A stretch of DNA of 64,000 bases from Paenibacillus sp. RC334 (GCF_030034735.1 NZ_CP125370.1:5131001-5195000), one strand, 5' to 3'; positions 37,094-46,576 are shown, counted from the stretch's first letter. Made by a program: numbers and translations. The notes: generated by a model not told the origin, from the sequence alone.

Positions 37094-38207
37094 TTATTCT
37101 GCGTCCAGCTTGATCTGACTGCGCAGGTAACCGTCGATGAACGGGTCCAGATCGCCATCCATGACAGCCCCTACATTGCCTGTTTCCACACTGGTACGAT
37201 GATCCTTCACCATGCTGTATGGGTGGAACACGTAAGAACGAATTTGGCTGCCCCATGCAATATCGGACTGTTCCCCACGGATTTCGTCCAATTGTTGACG
37301 CTGCTCTTCAATTTTGCGCTCGTAGAGCTTGGAACGAAGCATCGTCATAGCCTGCTCACGGTTCTTGATCTGGGAGCGCTCATTTTGACAAGTTACAACA
37401 ATGCCGGAAGGAAGATGCGTAATCCGAACTGCTGAATCGGTCGTGTTAATATGCTGACCGCCTGCGCCGCTGGCGCGGTACGTATCAATTTTAAGATCCT
37501 CTGTCCGGATTTCCACGTCCACATCATCCGCAATTTCCGGCACGACATCACAGGATACGAACGACGTATGCCGACGACCCGAGGAATCAAATGGAGAAAT
37601 GCGCACGAGACGATGCACGCCTTTTTCTGCTTTGAGGTAGCCGTAAGCATTATAGCCCTTGATCAACAGCGTTACACTTTTGATCCCTGCTTCATCACCC
37701 GCAAGGTAATCCAGCGTTTCTACCTTAAAGCCGCGTTTTTCTGCCCAGCGTGTATACATCCGTAGCAGCATTTGACCCCAGTCCTGCGACTCGGTTCCGC
37801 CTGCCCCCGGATGCAACTCCAAAATAGCATTAAGCTTGTCATATGGCTGATTTAAAAGCAATTGCAGTTCGAACTCCTCAAGCTTGCTCAGCAAGGATCT
37901 GATACTGTTCTCAATTTCTCCAGCCAGTGTTTCGTCGCCTTCCTCATCAGCCAGCTCAGCCATCATCCCCGCATCCTCATATTCCTGACGGAGCTGTTCA
38001 TAGCTGTCTACCGAAGACTTAACCGCGTTCATTTCCGCGATCACAGCTTGGGCTTTATCGTTATCATCCCAAAAATCAGGCACAGCCATCTTTTCCTCAA
38101 AGTTTGCGATCATTTCCTGTTTGAGATCTAAGTCAAAGAGACCCCCTAAGGTTTGTTAGTTTCTTGCCTATTTCTCTTAAATCATGCTTAACATTTGGAT
38201 CAATCAT
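37094..38207 (-). CDS. prfB: Peptide chain release factor 2 (programmed +1 frameshift)
   Basis: RF2, about 370 residues, terminating translation at UGA and UAA. Translation starts at the ATG at 38207 (RBS AAAGGAGAATGACATA), runs 24 codons to an in-frame UGA (38134-38136) and continues in the +1 frame. The catalytic GGQ loop ([11 protein letters not shown]) and the stop-codon-reading SPF motif ([11 protein letters not shown]) are present. The frameshift site is the conserved one: AGGGGG, a short spacer, then CTTTGAC. This lets RF2 levels control their own synthesis. The gene follows secA as in B. subtilis. Confidence 0.96.
38134..38148 (-). promoter_or_regulatory. RF2 autoregulatory +1 frameshift signal
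   Basis: On the minus strand, an internal Shine-Dalgarno-like AGGGGG (38143-38148) stands just before the slippery codon CTT (38137-38139) and the in-frame TGA (38134-38136) followed by C, the poorest termination context. This is the classical prfB arrangement. Confidence 0.95.
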
Positions 38208-38478
38208 TATGTCATTCTCCTTTTGGCGATGGGTTAAGGGTTTAAAACTGTTATGAGTACGGCTGGGTGAGGAGACGCTACGCGAATGATTTGATCTTAT
38301 GATCGCTGACACTTCTCCAGATTCAAATCCTTCGCTTCGCTACCGACCGCCGTAAAGTCAAACGGCTTTTAAATAACCGGGTGCTCCCCTGTATGGCACA
38401 AAATGGCCGACGGTCAGTTGGATAAACTGCCGCCTGCCATTATATGCATTACAGGAAATGAATGCTTCCCTAAATCCG
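38208..38478. other. secA-prfB intergenic region
   Basis: 270 bp without a gene. It holds the prfB ribosome binding site and several short palindromes (for example CAGTT/AACTG near 38416-38430, and GATC repeats near 38296-38308). No T-tailed terminator for secA is evident, so readthrough into prfB is possible. The palindromic part could be a dispersed repeat; I cannot tell without comparison. Confidence 0.4.
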
Positions 38479-40929
38479 TTATCTTCTGCGCGGACGCGAA
38501 GGGGCAGATTTCTTTTTAGGAGCAGCAGGTTCGCCACTCGTCGAGATTTTGTCTTCGTCGATGACAGCCTGACGCTCTTGGTTGGATTCAATTTGCGCCT
38601 TCATGATGTAAGTCGCTACTTCCTCCTGGATGCTGGCGATCATGGCATGGAACATTTCAAAACCTTCAAACTGGTATTCACGCAACGGATCGGTACCACC
38701 ATAAGCACGCAAGTGAATACCTTGACGCAGCTGATCCATAGCATCGATATGATCCATCCATTTGCTATCCACTGCACGCAGTACAATAACTTTCTCGAAC
38801 TCGCGTACCATGTCTTCGCCAATCGTCTCTTCACGTCTGTGGTATCTTTCGTTAACTTTCTCGAAGACCAGTTCAACGATCTCTTCTTTTTCTTTACCCC
38901 ACAGGTCATCACGACTGATTGCATTTTCATCAAGCAGATTGTTATTCACATATTCTGCCACTTCTTCAAGTTCCCAGTTTTCAGGGATGTCATCGCCGCA
39001 ATGTGCTTCCACCACACGCTCAATGACAGGCTTGATCATGTCGAACACGACTTCTTTAATGTTCTCGGATTCCAGCACTTCACGACGCTGTTTGTAAATA
39101 ATAGTACGCTGCTGGTTCATCACGTCATCATACTGGAGAACGACTTTGCGCTGGTCAAAGTTGTTGCCCTCAACGCGTTTTTGCGCCGATTCGATAGCAC
39201 GTGTAATCATACGACTCTCGATTGGTTGGTCTTCCTCGAAGCCCAAGCGCTCCATCATATTGAGTACGTTGTCCGCACCAAAACGCTTCATCAACTCATC
39301 GCCCAGCGATAAGTAAAACTGTGTAGACCCCGGATCACCTTGGCGTCCTGCACGGCCACGAAGCTGATTATCAATACGACGTGATTCATGACGCTCTGTA
39401 CCGATGATGTGTAAGCCGCCAATACCCGATACGCCTTCGCCCAACACGATGTCTGTACCCCGCCCTGCCATGTTCGTGGCAATGGTTACTGAACCCGCTT
39501 CACCTGCGCGGGAAATGATTTCAGCTTCCTCGGCATGATACTTGGCGTTAAGCACTTTATGCCGTACTCCTTTGCGTTTCAGCATTTCGGAAAGAAGCTC
39601 CGAATTTTCAATAGAAATCGTACCTACCAATATCGGCTGGTTGTTTTTGTGGCGCTCCACAATTTCATCCACTACCGCATGGAATTTACCTTTTACGCTC
39701 TTGTATACTACGTCAGGCATATCCACACGCTGATTTGCCCGGTTCGTAGGGATCTGGAGAACTTCCAGACCATATATTTTTTTGAATTCTTCTTCTTCTG
39801 TTTTAGCTGTACCCGTCATACCTGCCAATTTGCGATACATACGGAAATAGTTTTGGAAAGTAATCGTCGCCAGCGTCATGCTCTCGTTCTGTACAACAAT
39901 GTTTTCCTTCGCTTCAATCGCCTGATGCAAACCATCGCTGTAGCGACGTCCGGCCATCAGACGGCCTGTGAACTCATCGACAATCAGAACTTCGCCGTCA
40001 GCTACGACATAATCCACATCCAGACGCATAATAGCGTTAGCCTTCAAGGCCTGTACGATGTGGTGATTGATTGTAACACTTTCCTGATCGTACAGGTTCT
40101 CCAGTCCGAAGAAATTCTCAGCTTTGGATACACCGTTCTCGGTCAAAGCAACCGACTTCACCTTGATATCCAAGGTGTAATCTTCTTCAACATTCAGACT
40201 CTTCACAAAACGGTCAGCCGCAAAATACAGCTCTGTGGATTTCTGAGCTTGTCCAGAGATAATCAACGGCGTACGGGCTTCATCGACGAGAATCGAATCC
40301 ACTTCATCAATGATACAGAAATACAACGGACGTTGTACCATCTGTTCTTTGTAGAGCACCATGTTGTCACGCAGGTAATCGAATCCAAACTCATTGTTCG
40401 TGCCGTATGTGATGTCGCAAGCATATGCAGCTTGCTTTTCTCCATGACCCAGACCAGACAAATTCAGCCCGACCGACATGCCCAGGAAGTTATAGATTTG
40501 TCCCATTTCTCCGCTGTCACGTTGCGCCAAATAGTCATTGACCGTAACCACGTGCACGCCTTTACCCAACAGTGCATTCAAATAAACCGGCAGTGTTCCC
40601 ACTAGTGTTTTACCTTCGCCAGTTTTCATTTCGGCAATTCTACCTTCATGCAGCGCAATACCACCAAGCATCTGCACGTCATAATGACGTTTGCCCAATA
40701 CCCGCTTGGACGCCTCACGAACGGTTGCGAAAGCATCCGGCAAAATCTCTTCCGCCGTAGTTCCCTGCTCAATCCGGGCTTTAAACTCCGCCGTTTTCGC
40801 TTGCAGTTCCTCATCCGATAGCTTCTCGAAATCCGGCTCTAATTTATTGATCAGCTCAACCGTCTTCATTAAACGCTTGACGTCACGTTCGTTTGTATCT
40901 CCAAAAATTTTCTTTACAATTCCTAACAT
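38479..40929 (-). CDS. secA: Preprotein translocase ATPase SecA
   Basis: An 816-residue motor that drives Sec-dependent secretion. Walker A MKTGEGKT (~100-107), the DEVD motif in [16 protein letters not shown], and helicase motifs [20 protein letters not shown] and [14 protein letters not shown] are all intact. The C-terminus ends in a Lys/Arg/Pro-rich [13 protein letters not shown] tail and lacks the Cys-rich zinc-binding SEC-C motif present in B. subtilis and E. coli SecA. No such motif appears in any frame just downstream, so this is not an obvious frameshift. It lies between hpf and prfB, as in B. subtilis. Confidence 0.96.
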   Translation of the reverse strand: MLGIVKKIFGDTNERDVKRLMKTVELINKLEPDFEKLSDEELQAKTAEFKARIEQGTTAEEILPDAFATVREASKRVLGKRHYDVQMLGGIALHEGRIAEMKTGEGKTLVGTLPVYLNALLGKGVHVVTVNDYLAQRDSGEMGQIYNFLGMSVGLNLSGLGHGEKQAAYACDITYGTNNEFGFDYLRDNMVLYKEQMVQRPLYFCIIDEVDSILVDEARTPLIISGQAQKSTELYFAADRFVKSLNVEEDYTLDIKVKSVALTENGVSKAENFFGLENLYDQESVTINHHIVQALKANAIMRLDVDYVVADGEVLIVDEFTGRLMAGRRYSDGLHQAIEAKENIVVQNESMTLATITFQNYFRMYRKLAGMTGTAKTEEEEFKKIYGLEVLQIPTNRANQRVDMPDVVYKSVKGKFHAVVDEIVERHKNNQPILVGTISIENSELLSEMLKRKGVRHKVLNAKYHAEEAEIISRAGEAGSVTIATNMAGRGTDIVLGEGVSGIGGLHIIGTERHESRRIDNQLRGRAGRQGDPGSTQFYLSLGDELMKRFGADNVLNMMERLGFEEDQPIESRMITRAIESAQKRVEGNNFDQRKVVLQYDDVMNQQRTIIYKQRREVLESENIKEVVFDMIKPVIERVVEAHCGDDIPENWELEEVAEYVNNNLLDENAISRDDLWGKEKEEIVELVFEKVNERYHRREETIGEDMVREFEKVIVLRAVDSKWMDHIDAMDQLRQGIHLRAYGGTDPLREYQFEGFEMFHAMIASIQEEVATYIMKAQIESNQERQAVIDEDKISTSGEPAAPKKKSAPSRPRRR

Positions 40930-41060
40930 GGTTTACCCCTTTCACGCAAAACAATTAATAGAATCAATTTCACAATAAGAAAGGGTCCATGATGAAATTG
41001 ATCCCGATATGTTTGACAGGCCCGGCTATACCAGCCCATCGTGCGATGTTCTTTGCATAA

Positions 41061-41089
41061 ATTGTAACAGTTTGTAGGACATGCCGCAA
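41061..41089 (-). promoter_or_regulatory. Putative sigma-A promoter of secA
   Basis: On the minus strand, -35 TTGCGG (41084-41089) and -10 TACAAT (41061-41066) with a 17-bp spacer, about 130 bp upstream of the secA ATG. Confidence 0.5.
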
Positions 41090-41202
41090 CACAAGCCGCT
41101 CCCTGATTTGCATCCGGTTAAAGATACCAAAACAATTCACGCATGAAATACACATTTAGTTACGTTTATTTGCTTAAAATTTCATTTCATTTTCAGAAAA
41201 AC

Positions 41203-41246
41203 ATATAAAAGAGCCCTACCCCGCCAGGTTCGCAAGGATAAGGCTC
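41203..41246 (-). terminator. Intrinsic terminator of hpf
   Basis: Imperfect stem with outer arms GAGCC (41211-41215) and GGCTC (41242-41246) followed on the minus strand by TTTTATATGTTTTT. It lies about 100 bp after the hpf stop. Confidence 0.65.
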
Positions 41247-41342
41247 GTCGTTAGTTTCATTCTTCCCAATCTCCAATGAAGCATGCTTTCAATCGGGAAC
41301 CCTCTATTCATTTTAAAACATGATAAGTTCCTGTCTTACAGA

Positions 41343-41897
41343 TTATTCCCGTTCGATCAGGCCGTATTTACCATCATTGCGCTTGTAAACCACGCTGACT
41401 TCTTCGTTATCAATATTGGCAAATACAAAGAAATTATGTCCAACCATGTTCATTTGAAGAATGGCCTCTTCCACATCCATCGGTTTCAATAAGAAACGCT
41501 TGGTGCGGACGACTTCCAGCTCATCCAATTCTGCATCTTCAGCAACAGCCACGCCACCTGCCGTATCTTCTACAAAAAGGGTTTTCAAGCTGCCCTCCTG
41601 ACGAAATTTACGGTTCAGCTTGGTTTTATGCTTGCGAATCTGCCGCTCAAGCTTGTCTACCACGGCATCAATGGACGCATACATGTCGTCGCTTTCGTCT
41701 TCGGCACGGAGTACAAGCCCCGGCAAAGGAATGGTTACTTCTACAGTGTGCAAATCTCTGGTTGTGCTTAACGTTACACTTCCGTCAGACGTCGGGGGTG
41801 CATCGAAATACTTCTCAAGTCTGCTGAATTTCTTATCAACGTATTCCTTCAAAGCGTCGGTAACCTCGATCTGTTGACCTCGTACTGTTAAGTTCAT
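41343..41897 (-). CDS. hpf: Long-form ribosome hibernation promoting factor
   Basis: A 184-residue protein. Residues 1-105 form the S30AE/YfiA domain that occupies the ribosome decoding region (MNLTVRGQQIEVTDALKEYV), and residues ~125-184 form the dimerisation domain that links two ribosomes into 100S particles (VRTKRFLLKPMDVEEAILQM). AAAGGAGGCGTGCCCT precedes the ATG at 41897. A -10-like TATACT lies at 41922-41927. In B. subtilis the gene (yvyD) sits directly between fliT and secA; here 16 kb of other genes separate it from fliT. Confidence 0.93.
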   Translation of the reverse strand: MNLTVRGQQIEVTDALKEYVDKKFSRLEKYFDAPPTSDGSVTLSTTRDLHTVEVTIPLPGLVLRAEDESDDMYASIDAVVDKLERQIRKHKTKLNRKFRQEGSLKTLFVEDTAGGVAVAEDAELDELEVVRTKRFLLKPMDVEEAILQMNMVGHNFFVFANIDNEEVSVVYKRNDGKYGLIERE

Positions 41898-42204
41898 AGG
41901 GCACGCCTCCTTTGCCCCTTCAGTATAACACATATGTTAACGCCAAGTAAAAAAAGCACCCGACATTTCGAAGCTATTTTACAAAATTCTTCTTTTTTCG
42001 CTAAAACGCTTCCTCAAACCTCATTTTTTGAAAAAGATCATGTTTTAAAGAGACACACATACACATGTGAATAATGAGCACATATAAAAATAGTTGCTCT
42101 GCTGCATCGTGACATTTATGTATTCCCGGCTTTACGTTCAGCTGCTTTAACGAAAAAGGAGGGGTGGCCTTTACACACTGAATCCGATGCAGGCCTGTGG
42201 TGGT

Positions 42205-42348
42205 ATGCACGGCTTTCCTAAACTCACACTTAGCTCCAGCGCTCTGCGTGTCGGGCAGGAAGATACTTTGTCCTTTACCGTCAACGTAGAAAACATCGGC
42301 AACACTCCGCTGGAGGAGCTATTGCTCACCGCTCCATTTGCAGCCTAA
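42205..42348 (+). pseudogene. Possible fragment of a plus-strand beta-sandwich surface protein
   Basis: 47 codons from an ATG to TAA encoding a Ser/Thr/Val-rich segment ending VENIGNTPLEELLLTAPFAA. The pattern (V-N-G-TPLE-L-L) resembles one strand pair of CARDB/DUF11-type repeats in surface proteins. It has no ribosome binding site at a useful distance. Assignment is tentative. Confidence 0.3.
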
Positions 42349-42610
42349 GATTTCCTTTTGCTGTGAACGGTCACTGTGAGCTCTGTGTCGCTTCCATTTC
42401 CTAAGCTGCTCCAAGGTATCCCGTTGGCCGTCTTGACCCACCCTAGGGCCGTCATCGTCTTTTCCTTGGACATTGGATCCGCACTCCGTGCTTATCTAAT
42501 CACTCAAGTCATCCTGCGCTATTAATTCCGCTTTCCAGACGGACGCTTAGAGAAGCAGTTGTGGAGATGGCTGACTTCGACGGTTCTGTCGAGTAGTTTT
42601 TCATTGTGCA

Positions 42611-42640
42611 GCTCCTTACATCGTGTAAGGGGCCTTTTTA
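42611..42640 (+). terminator. Orphan plus-strand intrinsic terminator
   Basis: Ten-base stem with one G-T pair (42611-42620 with 42624-42633), three-base loop and CTTTTTATA tail on the plus strand. No intact plus-strand gene precedes it. Confidence 0.7.
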
Positions 42641-42655
42641 TATACCCAGAAAACA

Positions 42656-42684
42656 TAAAAAAGCCCTGGAATACATTCCAGGGC
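42656..42684 (-). terminator. Intrinsic terminator of the cold-shock gene
   Basis: A perfect ten-base stem (GCCCTGGAAT and its complement, 42663-42684) followed on the minus strand by TTTTTT. It lies 68 bp after the csp stop. Confidence 0.9.
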
Positions 42685-42751
42685 AGTTGCTAGCGCGTTA
42701 TCCATTGCTAACCATCTTACCAATTATGTAGGTCGGCTATGCCGGGGATGA

Positions 42752-42949
42752 TTATAATTTGGTTACGTTAGCGGCTTGTGGTCCACGTGCGCCTTCGACA
42801 ATGTCGAACTCCACGTCTTGTCCTTCTTCAAGTGTTTTGAAGCCTTCTGTTTGAATTGCGGAAAAATGAACGAATACGTCGCCGCCATCAGCAGTTTCAA
42901 TGAAACCATAACCTTTTTCTGCGTTAAACCATTTTACTTTACCTTGCAT
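42752..42949 (-). CDS. cspB: Cold-shock protein (Csp family)
   Basis: A 65-residue single OB-fold RNA/DNA-binding chaperone. RNP1 is KGYGFIE and RNP2 is VFVHFSAI. It prevents RNA secondary structure in the cold and during growth shifts. AAGGGAATGTTAGTGC precedes the ATG. The promoter lies about 55 bp upstream of the start, giving a shorter 5' leader than many cold-inducible csp genes, and a strong terminator follows. The symbol follows the usual Bacillales naming; paralogs elsewhere in the genome may share it. Confidence 0.92.
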   Translation of the reverse strand: MQGKVKWFNAEKGYGFIETADGGDVFVHFSAIQTEGFKTLEEGQDVEFDIVEGARGPQAANVTKL

Positions 42950-43003
42950 GCACTAACATTCCCTTCGTCATCAAATGAAGTGAAGCTCTCGCCCACATTT
43001 CCG

Positions 43004-43033
43004 ACTATACCATCCAAAGTTATCCATTGTCAA
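43004..43033 (-). promoter_or_regulatory. Sigma-A promoter of the cold-shock gene
   Basis: On the minus strand, a perfect -35 TTGACA (43028-43033) and -10 TATAGT (43004-43009) with an 18-bp spacer. Confidence 0.8.
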
Positions 43034-43216
43034 TTGGAATTGATAATGTTTTCATACATAGTTATTCCAATTTTTATTTGTAAAGCACTCTATTCCTATA
43101 GATTGGCATGGTATAATAAGCAAAAGAGCCTACTATATTCATATAGTAAACTCTTCGTGAGCGTTCGAAACTCATAAAATAAATTCAATTAAATTTTTTG
43201 TTGCGTCCCATTTTGC

Positions 43217-43635
43217 TTAATTATAGTAAACCACTGTTGGATGCGGCTCAATCCCTTTGGCATAGTAGTAATTCAAGCTACTTGCAAAATCAATGACTTT
43301 CTTTTTATCAAGATCATATACAAGAATATCTGGATCTCCAGCCATATCAATAAAATCCAGACGTCTTGGAGTAGTTCTGCCGTTGGTGTCAACGAAAGAG
43401 GAACTGTGATAGGGAGGGTTGCCAGAACTATATGCTGATTCAAAATAGGTGAAAAGCGTCCCTTCATTTAGAACAATTAAAACCGCATTATCCGAGCTTG
43501 CATAATTCGAGGTATATTTCACAGGGTTGTATTGGAAATTTGCGTCCCGTTCACCTTAATGTCTCCGTTTGTATACTCAAATCTAGAGGACTTTCCTCCA
43601 AAGCCAGTCAGTAAAAATATATAGTTGGTATGAGA
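43217..43635 (-). pseudogene. Broken gene of unknown function downstream of the nuclease relic
   Basis: The intact C-terminal part (43217-43522, about 100 codons) encodes a Tyr/Asp-rich segment with PPYHSSSFVDTNGRTTPRRL and DPDILVYDLDKKKVIDF. A preceding piece in another frame (TNYIFLLTGFGGKSSRFEY onward) joins it if one base is added to a CCC run near 43545. No start codon with a ribosome binding site is seen, and a further shift near 43640 leads back into the nuclease relic. I do not recognise the family; it could have encoded a partner or immunity protein for the nuclease, but that is speculation. Confidence 0.45.
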
Positions 43636-43659
43636 CTTTAATTGGCAGAGCCTCGTTTA

Positions 43660-44060
43660 TTATAAAATCACTCGGGTTCCATTTGGGTACTTAGTCTACT
43701 CACGAACCAACTAACGATTATTCTTTGGACTTATGTATTGGATATCAGCACCTGCGCCACCTTCCACGCACATTGCCATAGGCCATTCGTCGTGGTCATA
43801 TCCCTTTTTAGTCGGAACCCCTTTTAAGGACTCCTTGTGGTTTTCCTCAGCTCCATCCCGATCAATCGTACACAGAATGTCCGGCTGCAATCGCATCCTT
43901 AATGTGTGCCCCCGTTTCTGGATAGCGTGAGCTTGGAAATTCCAAAGTGTACTCAGAAACTGCTTGTTGGTTGGCTACCGATGGTTCGGCATAGACACCT
44001 TGTTCAGAAAATAGCCGCCAGTAAAAACACAATTAATCCTCTCACAAATCCTTTCACCAT
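43660..44060 (-). pseudogene. Decayed secreted nuclease of the NucA/NucB family
   Basis: Fragments in successive frames reconstruct a NucB-like protein: start [16 protein letters not shown] (44060, RBS GGAGATGTCAT), then [17 protein letters not shown], then [18 protein letters not shown] with [12 protein letters not shown], the catalytic core of the family, then YISPKNNR and YPNGTRVIL followed by a stop at 43660-43662. At least three frame changes and a stop in the signal peptide break it. NucB-type nucleases degrade extracellular DNA (biofilm matrix, competence or mother-cell DNA). The damage is too heavy to be sequencing error alone. Confidence 0.8.
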
Positions 44061-44184
44061 ATGACATCTCCATAGTACTTTAAATCCTCTCAATGATATA
44101 TTGTGGGACGTGTCAAAGTATCGAGCATGTTGTCACAAAACAAACAAATAGCAGCAAAATTATATAATGTAAGAGATATTACTC

Positions 44185-45264
44185 GACGGATTGTCAAGCC
44201 AAGTACGACAGTTCTTCTGAAAAGGATTCGTGAGCAGTTTTCCAGCCCAAACATTTTCGTGGTCTGTGGTTGATGAGGTCTAGTGCACGCGCCATTCATC
44301 GTCCCTCACTTGGGCGAAATCGGTCCCTTTGGGGAAAAATTCGCGCAAGAGCCCATTGGCGTTCTCGTTGGAGACGCGCTGCCAGGACGAGTAAGGGTCA
44401 GCAAAGTAGACCTGCACTCCATGCGTAGCTTCCAGACTGGTATAACAGGCAAACTCCTTGCCTCGGTCGGCGGTTGCGGTCTGGAAGGCGCCGACAGGGT
44501 ACTGGGAAGCGGCAACGCCAAAGGCATTCTCCATAGATACGCCGTGCGATCAGACATCTGACTGGCGGTGTACAGACGTGTCTTGCGTTCCACAAATGTA
44601 GCTACACAGCCTTTACTTTTCCCACGTCCCAAAACCACGGTGTCCAGCTCCCAGTGTCCAAACGTCTGACGAGAACGGACTTCTTTCGGACGCTGGGAAA
44701 TCGGTCTGCCTACGGCAAACTTGCCACGGGTTTCAGCAGGCTTCTGTCTTTTGCCTTTGTGCCGAAGGGCCGTTAACACGCCCTTCACCAAGCGACTCGT
44801 ATACAGCCAGCGAGATGGTTTTAAAGCACACGATACGTTGTCCTTCCTGACGCAGTCGCTCCACGATCTGCTCAGGAGACCAGGTGGCCTGAAGCTTCTT
44901 TTCGATGACCGCAGCTTGTTCTGGTGTCCACTTGCCCGACAGGTACGGAAGCCCTACGGCGCTGCTTGTAAGCTTCATGAGAACATTTAGCTTCATACAG
45001 CTCCTGCTTTGCATTACGACGAAGCTCTCGGCTAATGGTCGCAGGATGTCTTCCGAGTTCCCAGGCAATGGCTCGTGCGCTTTTCCCTTGCTGGTGGAGG
45101 ATTTCTAGCTTGCTGCGTTCGACTTTGCTAAGATGAGTGTAGCTCGTGGTGGATTCTCCTTGTGTAGAGGGTGTTGTGGTGACTGCATTCTACACGAATC
45201 CGGCCATTGGCCCTTTATTTACTTATTTCCAGTGAGTGTGTCGCACTTCATATTACAATCCGTC
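44185..45264. mobile_element. IS30-family insertion sequence, degenerate
   Basis: A 1080-bp element with imperfect 26-bp terminal inverted repeats: 44185-44210 and the complement of 45239-45264 share GACGGATTGT at the outer end and AAGT-CGACA at the inner end (20 of 26 identical). The four bases ACTC flank both ends (44181-44184 and 45265-45268), consistent with a target-site duplication. The single transposase gene inside is inactivated. Confidence 0.85.
44194..45147 (-). pseudogene. IS30-family transposase, inactivated
   Basis: Pieces in order: an N-terminal HTH region (SYTHLSKVERSKLEIL, ATISRELRRN), WTPEQAAVIEKKLQATWSPE, the catalytic-domain start GHWELDTVVLGRGKSKG with the first Asp, then TADRGKEFACY (second Asp), FADPYSSWQR with the NENANGLLREFFPKGTDF signature (Glu region), and the tail ALDLINHRPRKCLGWKTAHE. 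They are split by about four frameshifts. The expected start codon is ACG (45145-45147) instead of ATG, behind an intact AAGGAG site. The stop lies in the terminal repeat. Confidence 0.88.
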
Positions 45265-45392
45265 ACTCTAAAAAAATTAAATCCACAATTAAACTTATAT
45301 TTGAATATATAGACATTAATGTTTAGACATCCCTTTGTTATTTTTATATTCTCATGAAGCAAAATAAATATGTCAAAGGGGTTCTACATTAA

Positions 45393-46493
45393 ATGAGAAA
45401 AAAATTCGGATTAATTACACCAATCTTGCTACTGATTTTATTATTGATTCCATTATCTTCAGTAAACGCCTATCCAGGTGGTCTTGCCAATGGGAAACCA
45501 GGAACTATAACATATGGCACATTCAGCGGAGGTGAAACAACCTTATTAGCAACTGATGATAATAATAAAACATCGGTATCCTTGAAATCACAGACTCTAG
45601 TTATAGATTTAGGAGAAACTCACACTATTAACTCCTATCGTCTGGATGCTACTGGAACATTTAGATGGAAATTATACAATGACAATAAAACATACATTGG
45701 CGGGTTTGAAACTTCAGCATATCCCATGAACGGCAACCCATTTGTAGGTCATGCTTCTGGTGTTAGATACCTAGTTATGGATGGAACTGGAACCATTAAT
45801 GAATTAGATGTTTTTACAGGAAGTATATTACCTAGTGCACCTCAGAACTTAGTTGCTGTTGGTGGCGATTCAAAAGTAACCTTGAATTGGGACGCAGTTA
45901 CGGATGCTAAAACTTATACAGTTAAAAGATCGACAACCTTAGGTGGACCGTACACGAATATTAGCGTATCAATAAAAGATACCTCTTTCATAGATACTTC
46001 AGTTACAAACGGATTACCCTATTATTATGTCGTTTCAGCCATTTCTGATGGGGGTGAAAGTCCAAATTCAAAAGAAGCATCAGCAACTTCCATTGGAGTA
46101 GTTACACCGGATCCATCTACAACACCAGATCCGTCTACTAAGCCTGATCCATCTACAACACCAGATCCGTCTACTAAGCCTGATCCATCTACAACACCGG
46201 ATCCGTCTACTAAGCCTGATCCGTCGGATACAGATGGTACCTCCCAGCCTACTGGTGACCGTGCAATTCTGACTGTAACAATGGATAATGGATTTGATAA
46301 AGAATTCGATTTAAGCAAAAAAGAACTTAATGCCTTCATCGCTTGGTATGACGCTAAAGATGCTGGTAGAGGTGCTTCATTCTTTGCCATTGATAAGCAC
46401 AATAATAACAAAGGTCCATTCAGCAACCGTAAAGACTACGTAATATTCAATAAAATACTCACGTTTGAAGTAAGCGAGTATTCAACTAAATAA
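45393..46493 (+). CDS. Secreted Fn3-domain protein with PDPST repeats
   Basis: A 366-residue exported protein: signal peptide (1-26), a beta-rich N-terminal domain (~27-145) resembling a discoidin/carbohydrate-binding fold (LVIDLGETHTINSYRLDATG), a fibronectin type III domain (~148-232), a Pro/Asp/Ser/Thr repeat linker (~238-285) and a compact C-terminal domain (~290-366; TVTMDNGFDKEFDLSKKEL, AFIAWYDAKDAGRG). No catalytic motif or anchoring signal is visible, so a secreted adhesin or accessory surface protein is plausible. It is the only intact plus-strand gene between two dead insertion elements and has AAAGGGG 11 bases before the ATG. Confidence 0.8.
   Translation: MRKKFGLITPILLLILLLIPLSSVNAYPGGLANGKPGTITYGTFSGGETTLLATDDNNKTSVSLKSQTLVIDLGETHTINSYRLDATGTFRWKLYNDNKTYIGGFETSAYPMNGNPFVGHASGVRYLVMDGTGTINELDVFTGSILPSAPQNLVAVGGDSKVTLNWDAVTDAKTYTVKRSTTLGGPYTNISVSIKDTSFIDTSVTNGLPYYYVVSAISDGGESPNSKEASATSIGVVTPDPSTTPDPSTKPDPSTTPDPSTKPDPSTTPDPSTKPDPSDTDGTSQPTGDRAILTVTMDNGFDKEFDLSKKELNAFIAWYDAKDAGRGASFFAIDKHNNNKGPFSNRKDYVIFNKILTFEVSEYSTK
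46110..46217 (+). repeat. Three tandem 36-bp repeats encoding PDPSTTPDPSTK
   Basis: Three copies of a 36-bp unit, nearly identical at DNA level, give a rigid Pro-rich linker. A fourth partial unit follows. Such repeats change number easily by slippage. Confidence 0.9.
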
Positions 46494-46576
46494 CAAAAAA
46501 AGACTCTATCCGGCTACTGAACTGTGACCGTATTTATGGACAATTTGAAAAAGTTGACGGAGTAGTTAAGAGCATG

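Larger units (their letters stand above)
41928..42655. other. Stretch without an intact gene between hpf and cspB
   Basis: About 730 bp. It contains the upstream region of hpf, a short plus-strand fragment (42205-42348), another short plus-strand frame with hydrophobic residues near 42390-42530, and a plus-strand terminator at 42611-42640 with no surviving plus-strand gene ahead of it. Together these suggest remains of one or more plus-strand genes. Confidence 0.5.

Noticed and set aside
38224..38478. Riboswitch or T-box ahead of prfB
   Set aside because: Short palindromes are present, but I found no specifier-like or aptamer core, and prfB is explained by its frameshift control.
39535..40605. 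A 356-residue plus-strand open frame inside secA
   Set aside because: It lies fully antisense to the conserved SecA motor and has shadow-like composition (Phe, His, Ile, Gln) without a start signal.
41940..42000. Sigma-B promoter for hpf
   Set aside because: The TATACT -10 is convincing, but no GTTT-type -35 with the right spacing and no GGGTAT -10 were found.
42438..42477. Minus-strand frame starting MSKEKTMTALGW opposite the orphan terminator region
   Set aside because: About 42 codons, no ribosome binding site, no family resemblance.
46110..46217. Possible CRISPR-like repeat array
   Set aside because: The repeats are contiguous without spacers and are in frame, encoding a Pro-rich linker.
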